Of a stretch of DNA of 64,000 nt, positions 1 to 8,877 are shown in pieces. The DNA is taken from positions 124,001-188,000 of the forward strand of contig NZ_VTSX01000003.1 in the NCBI RefSeq assembly GCF_008329705.1, written 5' to 3'. The translations under genes and the position numbers were made by a program. A model generated the notes under the pieces. It searched no databases. It had not been told where the DNA came from and saw nothing but the letters and a program-made list of their open reading frames with translations. The DNA is from Chryseobacterium sp. SN22 (lineage in GTDB: Bacteria; Bacteroidota; Bacteroidia; Flavobacteriales; Weeksellaceae). Position 1 is the first letter of the stretch. Every line of letters starts with the position of its first letter.

Positions 1-1362
1 TACCAAATGTATTTTTCCGTTGGTTTCTTTGTATAAAGCGTATGAATCACCTTCGTATTTTATCACTTTAGCTTCTCCCTCACTTACTTCGTTTAAAGAC
101 GTGATTTTCTCCCTGAAAAGTTTATCTTTAATAAAATCGTAAGCTACGACTGCATTTTCTTCCACGAAACTTGTAAATCCGGCAATTGGTTTTATTCTTG
201 AAGGGTTAAATATATTCTCATATTTGCTGCTGCCGTTTATAATTAAATCGGAAAGGATCTGTGATGAAATAGTTCCGAAGATCATTCCGTTTCCTCTGAA
301 ACCGGTAGCCGTATACACCCTTCCTTTGCTTGCGGGAAGCTTTCCGATGTACGGAAACCCGTCGGTAGGTTCGTAATACTGACTGGACCAGCTGTAATAA
401 GCCGTTTCTACATCAAAGTATTTTCGCACATAGTTTTCCAGTTTTGAGAAACATTCGCCGGTATCTTCTTCATGTCCCGTTTTATGGTCTTCCCCTCCGG
501 CAATCAGCAGGGTTTCCCCATTTACTTCCTGTACTCTGTAATAATGATACGGGTCAATAAGATCATAACCCAGATCTTTCGGATAATTTTCATCTTTCAG
601 GCTGAAAGCCATAGCATAACTTCTGTATGGTGCATTGGTTGTATGCAGAATGCTCAGGCCCGGAGGAATGTGCGTAGCATAGACAACATTTGCTGCTTTG
701 ATTTCTCCTTTTGAGGTTTTTAAAATGACGACATCATCCTGCTCATCATCATTTTCACACTGGCAGTCTTCCAAAATAATTCCACCAGCATTGATGAATG
801 CCTCGCATAAAGCTTTGATATATTTTATCGGATGAAACTGGGCCTGATCCGGAATGGAAACAGCTTTTTTAAAAGGAATCGGGAAAGGAATCTCATTAAC
901 ATATCTCATTTCGTGTCCGACTTCTGAGGCACCGTCAACGATATCCTGCAATTGCTTTTCCTGTTTTTCATCTAAGGCAAAGAGATAAGCGGTCTTTCTC
1001 TCAAAATCGCAGTCGATATTATAATTCCTGATATTGGTTTCTATAATTCCGATAGCCTCCTGTCCCACTTCGGCGAATATTCTGGCATTATCTTTACCAA
1101 AATCATTGATGGCTTCGGTAAAAGTAGTATCAAAAAAATCATTTAGATGGGCTGTAGTGCCACCGGTTGTTCCGAAACCGATATTGGCTGCTTCCAGAAG
1201 AATACATTTCTTACCGGACTGCTGTAATTTTAGGGCAGTGGAAACACCAGTGATTCCTCCTCCTACAATAGCTGCGTCGAACAGCTGGTGAAAGTCGGCT
1301 TCCGAAGAAAATTTCTTTATTTCTTCCTGCCATATACTTTTTCTCGCTCCGTCTCTGTACAT
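1..1362 (-). CDS. FAD-dependent oxidoreductase, DAO family, probably with C-terminal Rieske domain (partial)
   Basis: Open from an ATG at 1362 to the window edge, so the C-terminus is missing; 454 codons are visible. Near residue 30 the protein shows a Rossmann dinucleotide-binding motif (AAIVGGGITG), followed by the acidic strand end LLEAANIG and the segment GTTGGTTAHLN, typical of DAO-family amine or glycerol oxidoreductases that bind FAD. A late FAD-contact segment, ATGFRGNGMIFG, follows. The last visible residues (GDSYALYKETNGKIHLV) look like the start of a Rieske [2Fe-2S] domain, which is common in this subfamily, but the cluster ligands lie outside the window. The substrate cannot be predicted. 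It is the last visible gene of a run of stress-type genes on the same strand. Confidence 0.85.
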   Translation of the reverse strand, partial: MYRDGARKSIWQEEIKKFSSEADFHQLFDAAIVGGGITGVSTALKLQQSGKKCILLEAANIGFGTTGGTTAHLNDFFDTTFTEAINDFGKDNARIFAEVGQEAIGIIETNIRNYNIDCDFERKTAYLFALDEKQEKQLQDIVDGASEVGHEMRYVNEIPFPIPFKKAVSIPDQAQFHPIKYIKALCEAFINAGGIILEDCQCENDDEQDDVVILKTSKGEIKAANVVYATHIPPGLSILHTTNAPYRSYAMAFSLKDENYPKDLGYDLIDPYHYYRVQEVNGETLLIAGGEDHKTGHEEDTGECFSKLENYVRKYFDVETAYYSWSSQYYEPTDGFPYIGKLPASKGRVYTATGFRGNGMIFGTISSQILSDLIINGSSKYENIFNPSRIKPIAGFTSFVEENAVVAYDFIKDKLFREKITSLNEVSEGEAKVIKYEGDSYALYKETNGKIHLV

Positions 1363-1405
1363 AGCGTTATTTTTTTATAATTATTAATTAATGAAAGTAT
1401 CAGGT

Positions 1406-1576
1406 TCATCTTTTAAGCAGAATAGTATCATTCTCGGAAAAAGGCTGAGGCCTGAAGGCTTGGGATTCACGATCTTTATCTCTGTTTTTAGGTTCATCTT
1501 CATCAAAATCACAGCGGCATGAAGTAACAGTGCATAGAGCGATCACTCCCAGAATCACGATGGCTTTGGTTTTCAT
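1406..1576 (-). CDS. small lipoprotein, 56 aa
   Basis: A 56-residue reading frame starts at ATG 1576. It opens with a Lys-containing hydrophobic signal and a lipobox (CTVTSC, Cys20), so the mature protein would be a lipid-anchored, charged peptide of about 37 residues (DEDEPKNRDKDRE). It lies between the SDR gene and the FAD oxidoreductase, with 50 and 43 bases on either side, on the same strand. No family is recognised. The lipobox and the tight fit between two genes are the only support. Confidence 0.6.
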   Translation of the reverse strand: MKTKAIVILGVIALCTVTSCRCDFDEDEPKNRDKDRESQAFRPQPFSENDTILLKR

Positions 1577-1626
1577 AAGTTCTCGTTTAATTTAGGTATT
1601 AGATTTTTTGATTGTTCTTCGATGGG

Positions 1627-2397
1627 TTATCCACCGACGATTAATCCACCATTGGGATGCAGAACCTGCCCTGTAATCTGTACAGAATCTCTGCTTGCCA
1701 GAAATAAGAAGCTGTAAGCCACTTCTTCAGGAGAAGCATTTCTTTCGAAGGGCGGCTTGCTCAGATCTTCTTTTTCCTCCCCGAATGTTGCTTCGGTCAG
1801 CGGCGTGGCTACCGGTCCCGGTGCTACCGCGTTAACCCGGATGCCTTTAGGCTTTGCCTGCAGGGCAAGCGAGCGTGTAAAAGAAACAATAGCTCCTTTT
1901 GTCGCCGAATAATCCAGCAGTTCAGGATGTCCCTGATAAGCTGCTGCAGAGGTTGTATTGATGATTGCACTGCCTTCTTTAAGGTGAGGGAAAGCTGCTT
2001 TTGTAAGCAGGATCATTCCGATAATATTGGAATCGAATGTCTTTCTGATGTTTTCTTCTTCCAGATCCTCAATGGAATCCGCAGGAAACTGTACGCCGGC
2101 ATTATTTACCAGGATATCAATTCCTCCGAGTTCTGAAACTGTTTTTTCAACAGCTTTTGTACAGAATGCAGAATCGCTGACATCTCCCTGTATAATGATC
2201 GATTTTCTTCCGAGGCTTTCAATTTCAGATTTTACTTTCTCCGCATCTTCTTTACTGGAATGGTAAACAATGGCTATATTTGCTCCTTGCTCTGCAAAAA
2301 GCACAGCCGCTGCCTTCCCGATTCCACTGTCGGCTCCTGTAATCAGAACAGATTTATTTTCTAACTTTAATTTCCCCATAATAGAATTACTTTTCAT
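1627..2397 (-). CDS. SDR family oxidoreductase
   Basis: A classical short-chain dehydrogenase of 256 residues. The NAD(P)-binding motif TGADSGIG sits near residues 20-27, the NNAG structural motif near 98-101, and the catalytic set is Ser150, Tyr163 and Lys167 (YSATK). The PG motif (VAPGPVATPL) follows. It resembles the YhdF/YghA-like group found with general-stress genes; the substrate is unknown. The start at 2397 overlaps the end of the upstream SDR gene by 11 bases. A second ATG at 2379 (residue 7) is equally possible, because the conserved domain begins only after it. It probably belongs to one operon with the upstream SDR and the CinA-like gene. Confidence 0.9.
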   Translation of the reverse strand: MKSNSIMGKLKLENKSVLITGADSGIGKAAAVLFAEQGANIAIVYHSSKEDAEKVKSEIESLGRKSIIIQGDVSDSAFCTKAVEKTVSELGGIDILVNNAGVQFPADSIEDLEEENIRKTFDSNIIGMILLTKAAFPHLKEGSAIINTTSAAAYQGHPELLDYSATKGAIVSFTRSLALQAKPKGIRVNAVAPGPVATPLTEATFGEEKEDLSKPPFERNASPEEVAYSFLFLASRDSVQITGQVLHPNGGLIVGG

Positions 2398-3187
2398 TTA
2401 CCGGCTTCTGCATTTCCCCCATCCGGTGCGCCGCCATACTGTCGGTCGCAATGTTGGTCATCGCTACAGAAAGCTTATTTTTTAATCCGGATATTACTTT
2501 ATCATCGCCGTTCATAAGAGCTTTGTAGCCGTCCATCGCCACTTCTTCCGGCAACATCAGGTTATCTTTGTCTTCAAGAATCTTACTTTCATTCATATCG
2601 GCTTTATTAAAGAAATCCGTATCGGTAGGCCCAGGCAAAAGTGCGGTAACTGTAATCCCGGAATCTTTCAGTTCTTCCCGGATCGCTTCGGACCACGAAA
2701 GGATAAAGGCTTTTGTGCCATGGTATACCGAATGCCATGGACCGGGTGCTTTGCTGGCTATGGAAGCCAGGTTTAAAATTCTTCCGGATCCTTGAGATAA
2801 ACGGTCTTTTAAGAACAGTTTGGTTAAAATAATAACGGAAACAATATTCAGGTTGATGATATCCACCTCACGATGGATATCCGTATCCTGAAATTTTCCG
2901 TAAACACCCTGTCCTGCATCATTTACAAGAATTTCGGGACTGATCCCATTTAATTTCAGTTCAGAATACAAAGAAAAGGCATCCTCCTGGGTAAAAAGGT
3001 TTTTAGCCATCGTAATAGCATTGATTCCGTAACTTTTAAATTCTCTGGCTTTTGCCTGAAGATCATCGTGGTTTCTGGAAACCATAACAAGATCATAGCC
3101 ATCCTTTGCAAACAGCTTTGCCAGCTCATAGCCGATCCCGCTGGTAGCCCCCGTAATTAAGACATACTGATTTTTCCGATTCATCAT
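2387..3187 (-). CDS. SDR family oxidoreductase (DltE-like)
   Basis: A 266-residue short-chain dehydrogenase with the cofactor motif TGATSGIG at residues 12-19 and the catalytic Tyr155 and Lys159 (YHGTK). The usual NNAG is NDAG here (residues 89-92), a mild variant. The PG motif appears as LLPGPTDTDFF. The sequence style matches the DltE/YqjQ-like group, whose members act on lipid or carbonyl substrates that are mostly uncharacterised. Two ATG codons in tandem (3187 and 3184) could start it. It is one base from the end of the CinA-like gene and overlaps the next SDR gene, so cotranscription is very likely. Confidence 0.9.
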   Translation of the reverse strand: MMNRKNQYVLITGATSGIGYELAKLFAKDGYDLVMVSRNHDDLQAKAREFKSYGINAITMAKNLFTQEDAFSLYSELKLNGISPEILVNDAGQGVYGKFQDTDIHREVDIINLNIVSVIILTKLFLKDRLSQGSGRILNLASIASKAPGPWHSVYHGTKAFILSWSEAIREELKDSGITVTALLPGPTDTDFFNKADMNESKILEDKDNLMLPEEVAMDGYKALMNGDDKVISGLKNKLSVAMTNIATDSMAAHRMGEMQKPVNEK

Positions 3188-3188
3188 T

Positions 3189-3689
3189 TTATTTTAAAAT
3201 TAAAAGCTGATTGATTTCACTTTTGAAGCAGCCCAAAATAAATTCGGTATAATACAGCTGAGCATTAAGCGCCTGTGTTTTAGGATGCAATTCAAGTTTT
3301 TTTGTCAGCACAATTTCCCCTTTATAAGAAAAAGAGAAATAGGCAAAGATTTTATAAGAGGAATTTCTGATCGGTGTGCAGTAACCTGTGGTAGCAATAG
3401 ACCAGTCGGACTCAAAGAGCCTCGCCGCATTCAATGCCATGGTTTCGGCAATATTTTCGGAAACGCAGTCGCATTCTTCAGCTTCGTCCCGGTCTACATT
3501 CAGCAGTCTTACCTTTTCTGCAAGGGTATATGTTGTCATTCCGCCTTTATAAAAAAGAGAAGCGTTGGGCATCTGTGAGAAAGCCAGCTGCAGACAGCCT
3601 GAAGTAACACTTTCTACAACTGAAATCGTTTCATCTGAGGTCATCAGCGACTGGCTGATGTATTCCAGGAGGTTTTTTTGAAATTCCAT
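3189..3689 (-). CDS. CinA C-terminal domain protein (nicotinamide-nucleotide amidase family)
   Basis: A protein of 166 residues consisting only of the CinA C-terminal domain, which in characterised members deamidates nicotinamide mononucleotide (PncC activity). Visible family signatures are SVVESVTSGCLQLAF near residues 24-38, the FYKGGMTTYTLAEKVRLL stretch, the VSENIAETMA segment, and TTGYCTP, which corresponds to the family's TTG-A motif. The N-terminal molybdopterin-like domain of full CinA is absent, as is usual for PncC-type proteins. It sits between the alcohol dehydrogenase (35 bases upstream) and the SDR gene (1 base downstream). Enzymatic activity is inferred from the family only. 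Confidence 0.85.
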   Translation of the reverse strand: MEFQKNLLEYISQSLMTSDETISVVESVTSGCLQLAFSQMPNASLFYKGGMTTYTLAEKVRLLNVDRDEAEECDCVSENIAETMALNAARLFESDWSIATTGYCTPIRNSSYKIFAYFSFSYKGEIVLTKKLELHPKTQALNAQLYYTEFILGCFKSEINQLLILK

Positions 3690-3724
3690 AATTCTAATAT
3701 TTAAGTGGTTTGTGTATTCTAAAT

Positions 3725-4903
3725 CTATAAAGCTGAAGATTTCCAGGGATCGAGGACTACTTTTACACAGTTGTCCATTTTTTTATCAAAAATTTCATAT
3801 CCTTTGGAAACATCTTCCAATGAAAGACGATGGGTAATAATATCGTCTAACGTAACCCGGCCGCTCTGTACGTAATCCATCAATTCATCAATAATGGTAT
3901 GAACGTTGCACTGCCCTGCCTTTATGGTTATACCTTTATCAAAAATCTGTCCAAGTTTGAAATTATCATAATTTACAGGATAAACTCCTAAAACCGGGAC
4001 AATTCCGCCCCTTCTTACCGCACTCATACAGGCTTCAAGTACTTTAATAGAACCTTTTTCAAAATTCAGGACCGCTTTGGCACGGTCCATTAAATTCCGG
4101 TCCGGTTCAAAACCTACCGCCTCAATGCATACATCGGCTCCTCGTCCGTCTGTCATATCCCGGATCTGTTCTACAACACTTTCCGCATCTTCCCATAAAA
4201 TGGTGTCGCAGCCTGTCAGTTTTTTAATCTGGTCCAAACGGTATTGCTGCGTATCCACAACGATTACTTTTTTAGCATTTTTGAGGATGGCACTTTTGGC
4301 AGCCATTGATCCTACCGGGCCGGCTCCAAAGATAGCAACGGTTTCCCCGCCTTTTATTTCTCCCCATAGAACGCCGGTATAACCCGTGGGGAAAATATCG
4401 GTAAGAAACAAAACCTGCTCATCTGTCAGGTTATCGGGAACTTTTCGTGGCCCGACATGCGCGTACGGAACTCTTACATATTGGGCCTGTCCACCATCAT
4501 AGCCACCGTAAAGATCACTGTATCCGAAAAGGGCTCCGCCTTTTTCGGTCAAAATTCCGCCTTCAGGACCGTAATGATTGGGATTACTGTGTTCACAGGC
4601 CGTAGGAAGGTCGTGCTGACAGAAAAAGCAGCTTCCGCAGGAAACCGGGAAGGGCACTACGACCCTGTCCCCGACTTTCAGATTGGTAATCCGTTGTCCG
4701 ACTTCTTCCACAATCCCCATGAATTCATGGCCCAGTACCATCGGCCTTGCCTGCGGGATTCCGCCTGAAAACAGATGCAGGTCACTTCCGCAAATGGCCG
4801 TAGATGTTACTTTCAAAATGACGTCATGGGAATCTTTAATGATGGGATCATCTACGGTATCGCACGTAATAACTCCCGGTGAATGAATGACTGCAGCTTT
4901 CAT
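3725..4903 (-). CDS. zinc-dependent alcohol dehydrogenase (glutathione-independent formaldehyde dehydrogenase-like)
   Basis: A medium-chain dehydrogenase of 392 residues. The catalytic zinc ligands appear as AICGSD (Cys38) and the GHEFMG motif; the structural zinc site is the four-cysteine lobe CGSCFFCQHDLPTAC. The cofactor motif is GAGPVGSMAA. The overall length and the long lobe insertion fit the formaldehyde-dismutase/glutathione-independent formaldehyde dehydrogenase group rather than simple ethanol dehydrogenases. The frame stays open upstream into katE, but the conserved N-terminus (MKAAVIHSPG) fixes the start at 4903, which leaves 34 bases after katE. Linkage to catalase suggests a role in detoxifying reactive aldehydes; that role is inference. 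Confidence 0.88.
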   Translation of the reverse strand: MKAAVIHSPGVITCDTVDDPIIKDSHDVILKVTSTAICGSDLHLFSGGIPQARPMVLGHEFMGIVEEVGQRITNLKVGDRVVVPFPVSCGSCFFCQHDLPTACEHSNPNHYGPEGGILTEKGGALFGYSDLYGGYDGGQAQYVRVPYAHVGPRKVPDNLTDEQVLFLTDIFPTGYTGVLWGEIKGGETVAIFGAGPVGSMAAKSAILKNAKKVIVVDTQQYRLDQIKKLTGCDTILWEDAESVVEQIRDMTDGRGADVCIEAVGFEPDRNLMDRAKAVLNFEKGSIKVLEACMSAVRRGGIVPVLGVYPVNYDNFKLGQIFDKGITIKAGQCNVHTIIDELMDYVQSGRVTLDDIITHRLSLEDVSKGYEIFDKKMDNCVKVVLDPWKSSAL

Positions 4904-4937
4904 AACGTAATATTTAAGTGGTATGAGGTGATGTTTA

Positions 4938-7076
4938 TTAATCCTGTATGGTTCTTTCGAGTTCAAGATACCAGACCCTGTGCTGTGCGATGGCATCAAT
5001 AAATTTGTTCTCCGGCATTTCATCTTCCCAGGATACAATGCCCGGATCGATATGCTTTTTAAGGCTTACATTACTGTTCATATAAAACGGTTCGGATCCT
5101 TCCCCGAAGTAAATCGCTTTACAATGTTTGTAAGCTTCATTTATGAAATTCAGTACATGCGGCTTATTTCCGGCAGTAAGCAGTTCTTTCACGGAATCTT
5201 CTCCTGCGCCGATATAAAGTGCATCAAAAGCGACACTGGCTATACTGCTAATGGAGTGCTTAGGTATCAGCATCGATCCGTCATTAGTGGTTACCGGTCC
5301 CATATTCGGACCTATAATTTCCACAACGGCATGTTCTCCCTCCAGTTTGGTTTTCAGATCATGAACCTTCAGCGCATCTACACCATTAGCCATGATAAAG
5401 CCAATTTTTCTGCCTTTAATGGTATCTTTAATGGTATTTTCCATACTCAGCGCCTGGGAAACTCTCGTGTGGGCCTCCCTTTCTTCACTCTGAAGATCCT
5501 GATGGTTGCTATCTGGAGGAAGGCTTTGATTGGGAAATTCCAGCTCTGTTACCTGTACGCCTACCTGACTGGCAACTTTTTGGGCCAATGTTTTATCAAT
5601 AAAATTCAGCTGTCCTACCATTCTTTCCCTGATTGCAGAAATCGTCACTTTTGAAAGTTCAAAGATCAGTGCATTCTGAAGGTGCATCTTTTCGTAGTCG
5701 GACTGGCTATTATAAAATAATTTAGCCTGAGAATAATGGTCTACAAAGCTTTCGCTCCTTTGTCTGACTTTCGGGCCGGAAACCCTTTCCTGATGCGAGA
5801 CATATCCTCCTTCGGACATCATCGACTGGAACGGGCAGCCTCCACCGATGGAGTTCGGCTCATAGCTTACTTTTCCTTTGGCGATCTGCTGTCTCATATA
5901 GCCGTCACGCTGGTTGTTATGAACCGTTTTGACAGATCTGTTGATCGGGATCTCGTGGAAATTAGGTCCGCCTAATCTTATCAGCTGGGTATCGGTGTAA
6001 GAAAATAGTCTTCCCTGAAGCAGCGGATCGTTACTGAAATCGATTCCCGGAACAATGTGTCCCGGATGGAAAGCAACTTGTTCGGTTTCTGCAAAGAAAT
6101 TGTCAGGGTTCCTGTTCAGAGTAAGGGTTCCTACCAGTTCTACCGGAACTTCTTCTTCAGGAATAATTTTAGTAGGATCCAGAAGGTCAAAATCAAATTT
6201 ATCTTCATCTTCTTCAGGGATCAGCTGTACGCCGAAGTCCCATTCCGGGAACATCCCGTTTTCAATGGATTCCCAAAGGTCCCGTTTGTGGAAATCCGGA
6301 TCTACCCCGGAAATTCGCTGGGCTTCATCCCATGCGACGGAATGAACGCCTAATTTCGGTTTGAAGTGGAATTTTACAAAGTGCATTCTGCCTTCGTCAT
6401 TGATGAATTTAAAAGAATGTACTCCAAAACCTTCCATCCGGCTGTAGCTTCTCGGGATGGAACGGTCGCTCATCAGCCACATGATCATGTGCATACTTTC
6501 CGGCATCAGGGAAATGAAATCCCAAAAAGTATCGTGTGCCGACTGGGCTTGCGGAATTTCATTATGCGGTTCCGGCTTTACGGCATGCACCAGATCCGGG
6601 AACTTAATGGCATCCTGAATAAAGAATACCGGAATATTATTGGCAACCAAATCGTAATTCCCTTCATCGGTATAGAATTTTACAGCAAATCCCCTAACGT
6701 CTCTTGCAAGGTCGGTACTTCCCCTGTTTCCGGCCACGGTAGAGAACCGTACAAATACAGGAGTTTCTTTTCCTACTTCCGTCAGGAACCCGGCTTTGGT
6801 ATATTTTTCAAGGCTCTTATTAAGTTTAAAGACACCGTGGGCACCGGATCCGCGGGCATGTACTACTCTTTCCGGAATCCTTTCATGGTCAAAATGGGTC
6901 ATTTTTTCCCTGAAGAAAAAATCTTCCATCAGCGTCGGTCCCCGGTCTCCTGCTTTCAGGGAATCCTGGTTATTGTTGATTCTGAGTCCCTGATTGCTCG
7001 TGAGCCTGGCGTTTTCATTAGAAGTCGTATGCGATTCCAGCTGGTCCAGCTTTTCATTGTGTGACTTGTCATTCAT
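4938..7076 (-). CDS. katE: large-subunit catalase (HPII type)
   Basis: A monofunctional haem catalase of 712 residues that breaks down hydrogen peroxide to water and oxygen. The distal histidine is His73 in the motif RVVHARGSGAHG; the distal asparagine lies in LVANNIPVFF; the proximal haem-ligand tyrosine lies in RLFSYTDTQLIRLGG. Unlike small catalases of about 480 residues, it carries the extra C-terminal class I glutamine-amidotransferase/DJ-1-like domain (from about residue 560, GRKIGFIMANGVDA), which is diagnostic for the HPII/KatE clade. No signal peptide is seen, so the enzyme is cytoplasmic. It leads a run of genes with the zinc dehydrogenase, CinA-like and SDR genes. Confidence 0.97.
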   Translation of the reverse strand: MNDKSHNEKLDQLESHTTSNENARLTSNQGLRINNNQDSLKAGDRGPTLMEDFFFREKMTHFDHERIPERVVHARGSGAHGVFKLNKSLEKYTKAGFLTEVGKETPVFVRFSTVAGNRGSTDLARDVRGFAVKFYTDEGNYDLVANNIPVFFIQDAIKFPDLVHAVKPEPHNEIPQAQSAHDTFWDFISLMPESMHMIMWLMSDRSIPRSYSRMEGFGVHSFKFINDEGRMHFVKFHFKPKLGVHSVAWDEAQRISGVDPDFHKRDLWESIENGMFPEWDFGVQLIPEEDEDKFDFDLLDPTKIIPEEEVPVELVGTLTLNRNPDNFFAETEQVAFHPGHIVPGIDFSNDPLLQGRLFSYTDTQLIRLGGPNFHEIPINRSVKTVHNNQRDGYMRQQIAKGKVSYEPNSIGGGCPFQSMMSEGGYVSHQERVSGPKVRQRSESFVDHYSQAKLFYNSQSDYEKMHLQNALIFELSKVTISAIRERMVGQLNFIDKTLAQKVASQVGVQVTELEFPNQSLPPDSNHQDLQSEEREAHTRVSQALSMENTIKDTIKGRKIGFIMANGVDALKVHDLKTKLEGEHAVVEIIGPNMGPVTTNDGSMLIPKHSISSIASVAFDALYIGAGEDSVKELLTAGNKPHVLNFINEAYKHCKAIYFGEGSEPFYMNSNVSLKKHIDPGIVSWEDEMPENKFIDAIAQHRVWYLELERTIQD

Positions 7077-7202
7077 AAATTCTTATGTTTTGTGATTTGG
7101 TGTATCGTTGGTCTGGTTTGTGATCAATAAACAGAAAAAGTAATTATTTTCCCGATAGTGCTGGCATTTAAGATAAATTGATATTGATGTCGGCCAATAT
7201 TT

Positions 7203-7237
7203 TTAAAAAGCCATATAGAAAGCTCTATATGGCTTTT
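7203..7237 (-). terminator. intrinsic terminator of the DUF892 gene
   Basis: A perfect 14-base-pair stem (7206-7219 with 7224-7237) closes a four-base loop. On the minus strand it is followed by a T-run. It lies 8 bases beyond the stop of the DUF892 gene. Confidence 0.85.
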
Positions 7238-7244
7238 GTAATCC

Positions 7245-7862
7245 TTAATCTTCCTGTTCTGCGTCAAAATTGATGTATGTTTCCGCAATTTCTGTAAGAT
7301 TATAATCCGTATCTTCTTCTTCCTGTAATGTTTTTTCCAGAAGATCCGCTGCTTTATCATGACCCATAGTAATCGCCAGCTGAGCCAGTCCGCCATAGGT
7401 AGCAATCTCGTAATGTTCGACTTTCTGGGCTGCAATAATCAGAGCCGCATCCCGCGTCATCGATCCTTCTTCGGTAGACTTAATGATTTCTTCCCCTTCT
7501 TCAATAATACCTTTAATGGCTTTACATTCTTTCTGTTCGGGAGTTTCATCAATAAGTCTGAAAACTTTTTCGAGACGGCTTACATGCTTTTTAGTTTGCA
7601 GCTGATGATCTTCGAAAGCTTCTTTCAGTTCCTCCGTTGTCGCTGCTTCCTGCATTTTTTCCAGTGCATCGATAATCGCATTTTCTGCGAAATAAATGTC
7701 TTTAAGTGCGGATACGAAAAATTTATAAAGCGGAGCGCTTTTCATTTCATTTCCATCTACCTTTGCGTTATCTACGGCCGTTGTGTTTTTGACGGCTGAT
7801 GTCGGTGCCGTACCATTCTCCGTACCTGCATTGTTTTTATTTTCTGATGTTTTGGTTGCCAT
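7245..7862 (-). CDS. DUF892 ferritin-like protein (YciE/YciF family)
   Basis: The protein has 205 residues. After a low-complexity N-terminal tail of about 40 residues (Asn/Thr/Ala-rich) comes a four-helix ferritin-like domain. Family features are LYKFFVSALKDIYFAEN near residue 45, the QLQTKKHVSRLEKVF helix, and the paired acidic/His residues of EHYEIATYGGL that would form a di-iron site. YciE and YciF are stress-induced proteins of unknown function; oxidase activity has not been shown. Next to it, upstream on the same strand, is a KGG-motif protein, as in the enterobacterial yciGFE locus. Its own terminators lie before and after it, so it is probably transcribed separately. Confidence 0.9.
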   Translation of the reverse strand: MATKTSENKNNAGTENGTAPTSAVKNTTAVDNAKVDGNEMKSAPLYKFFVSALKDIYFAENAIIDALEKMQEAATTEELKEAFEDHQLQTKKHVSRLEKVFRLIDETPEQKECKAIKGIIEEGEEIIKSTEEGSMTRDAALIIAAQKVEHYEIATYGGLAQLAITMGHDKAADLLEKTLQEEEDTDYNLTEIAETYINFDAEQED

Positions 7863-7889
7863 AATATGATTGTGGTGTTTTGATTTGAA

Positions 7890-7927
7890 AAGATTACCCC
7901 TCTATTATTATTCATAAAGAGGTAATC
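7890..7927 (-). terminator. intrinsic terminator of the KGG-protein gene
   Basis: Inverted repeat GATTACC-CTCT (7892-7903) with AGAGGTAATC (7918-7927) between the KGG gene and the DUF892 gene. On the minus strand a short T-run follows. Confidence 0.65.
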
Positions 7928-7939
7928 CTGAAAAAAGAA

Positions 7940-8707
7940 TTATGAATTGTTGCGTCTGCCTCCGAATCCTGATCTTCCTGAGCCGGATGATCTTCCGCCT
8001 CCGTGAGAAGCCTGGCCGCCCATACGTGCTATTCTTGTACGTTCTTCCTTGCTCATTGAAGCGAAACCTCTTTTTGAGTTTCCTGAACCGTTACCGGAAT
8101 TAAAGCCCCGGCCTGAACTGTTGTTGTTGTTGTTGTTGTTGTTATTGCGGGATCCTGAGCCGGAATTACCTCTTCCGCCTGATCTGCCTCCTGAATTTGA
8201 GTCTGCACCTGAAGAAGATCTTCTTCCGCTTCCCTGAGACGCTTCACCACCCATACGGGCGATTCTCGTACGTTCTTCACGGCTCATGGATGCAAAGCCT
8301 CTTCCCGAACTTCCGTTTCCTGATGAAGAAGACCTGTCTCTTCCACCACCGGAACCGGATCTGCCTGAGTTTGATCTTGTTCCCGATCCTCCGCGGGAAC
8401 TGCCTCTTCCGCTGCCTGAAGTAAACCGCCCCTGGTCGTCCCTCTGCTGATTTCCGTTGTTTACTCTGCTACGGCCTCTGTTATCACCGTCGTCATAATC
8501 TTCATAGCCGTCGTAGTTATCATCATAGTCGTCATAATCTTCGTCCTCAAAATAGTCTTCATATTCTGAGAAGTCATCATCATAATCTTCTTCGTTCTGT
8601 GCGTCGCTATATCCATGGTCATAACCCAGCTGATAGATTTCTTCGAGATTTCTGGATAAATTTGAATTTCCTCTGGAGCTGCGATTTCCTGAATTTCTGT
8701 TGTTCAT
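7940..8707 (-). CDS. KGG stress-motif protein with acidic and Gly/Ser/Arg-rich regions
   Basis: The protein has 255 residues and is almost entirely low complexity. Residues 1-30 are polar, residues 38-76 are a very acidic Asp/Glu/Tyr block, and the rest is Gly/Ser/Arg/Asn-rich. Two copies of the stress-induced KGG motif stand out: GFASMSREERTRIARMGG near residue 137 and GFASMSKEERTRIARMGG near 214. In E. coli YciG and fungal con-10-like proteins this motif marks stress or desiccation proteins. A run of nine Asn (about residues 188-196) is encoded by a trinucleotide repeat. It is probably intrinsically disordered. The two motif copies differ at many synonymous positions, so the duplication is old and the protein sequence is under selection. 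Confidence 0.85.
   Translation of the reverse strand: MNNRNSGNRSSRGNSNLSRNLEEIYQLGYDHGYSDAQNEEDYDDDFSEYEDYFEDEDYDDYDDNYDGYEDYDDGDNRGRSRVNNGNQQRDDQGRFTSGSGRGSSRGGSGTRSNSGRSGSGGGRDRSSSSGNGSSGRGFASMSREERTRIARMGGEASQGSGRRSSSGADSNSGGRSGGRGNSGSGSRNNNNNNNNNSSGRGFNSGNGSGNSKRGFASMSKEERTRIARMGGQASHGGGRSSGSGRSGFGGRRNNS
8120..8143. repeat. trinucleotide microsatellite (GTT x 8; AAC on the coding strand)
   Basis: Eight perfect GTT units inside the KGG gene encode Asn residues. Changes in copy number would alter protein length without a frameshift. Confidence 0.9.
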
Positions 8708-8877
8708 AACTTTTTTATATTAATATTAAGTGATAGCTATTGCCAGCCGTGACTAGTATTAGACAGCAATAGGTTGGTTTTCGGTTAAAAAATCAAAATA
8801 TAAGTTCCTCAAAATGAGGCCCTAGAGAAATTTAAATGAACTATACTCAAATCTACAACAGAATAATTCACCTTTTT

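Noticed and set aside
4904..5038. Extended N-terminus of the zinc dehydrogenase into katE
   Set aside because: The extra 45 residues overlap the conserved C-terminus of KatE and precede the family's normal N-terminus.
8049..8237. A plus-strand frame encoding poly-Leu/Pro opposite the KGG gene
   Set aside because: It is the complement of the Asn/Gly/Ser-rich coding repeat and has no start signals or family resemblance.
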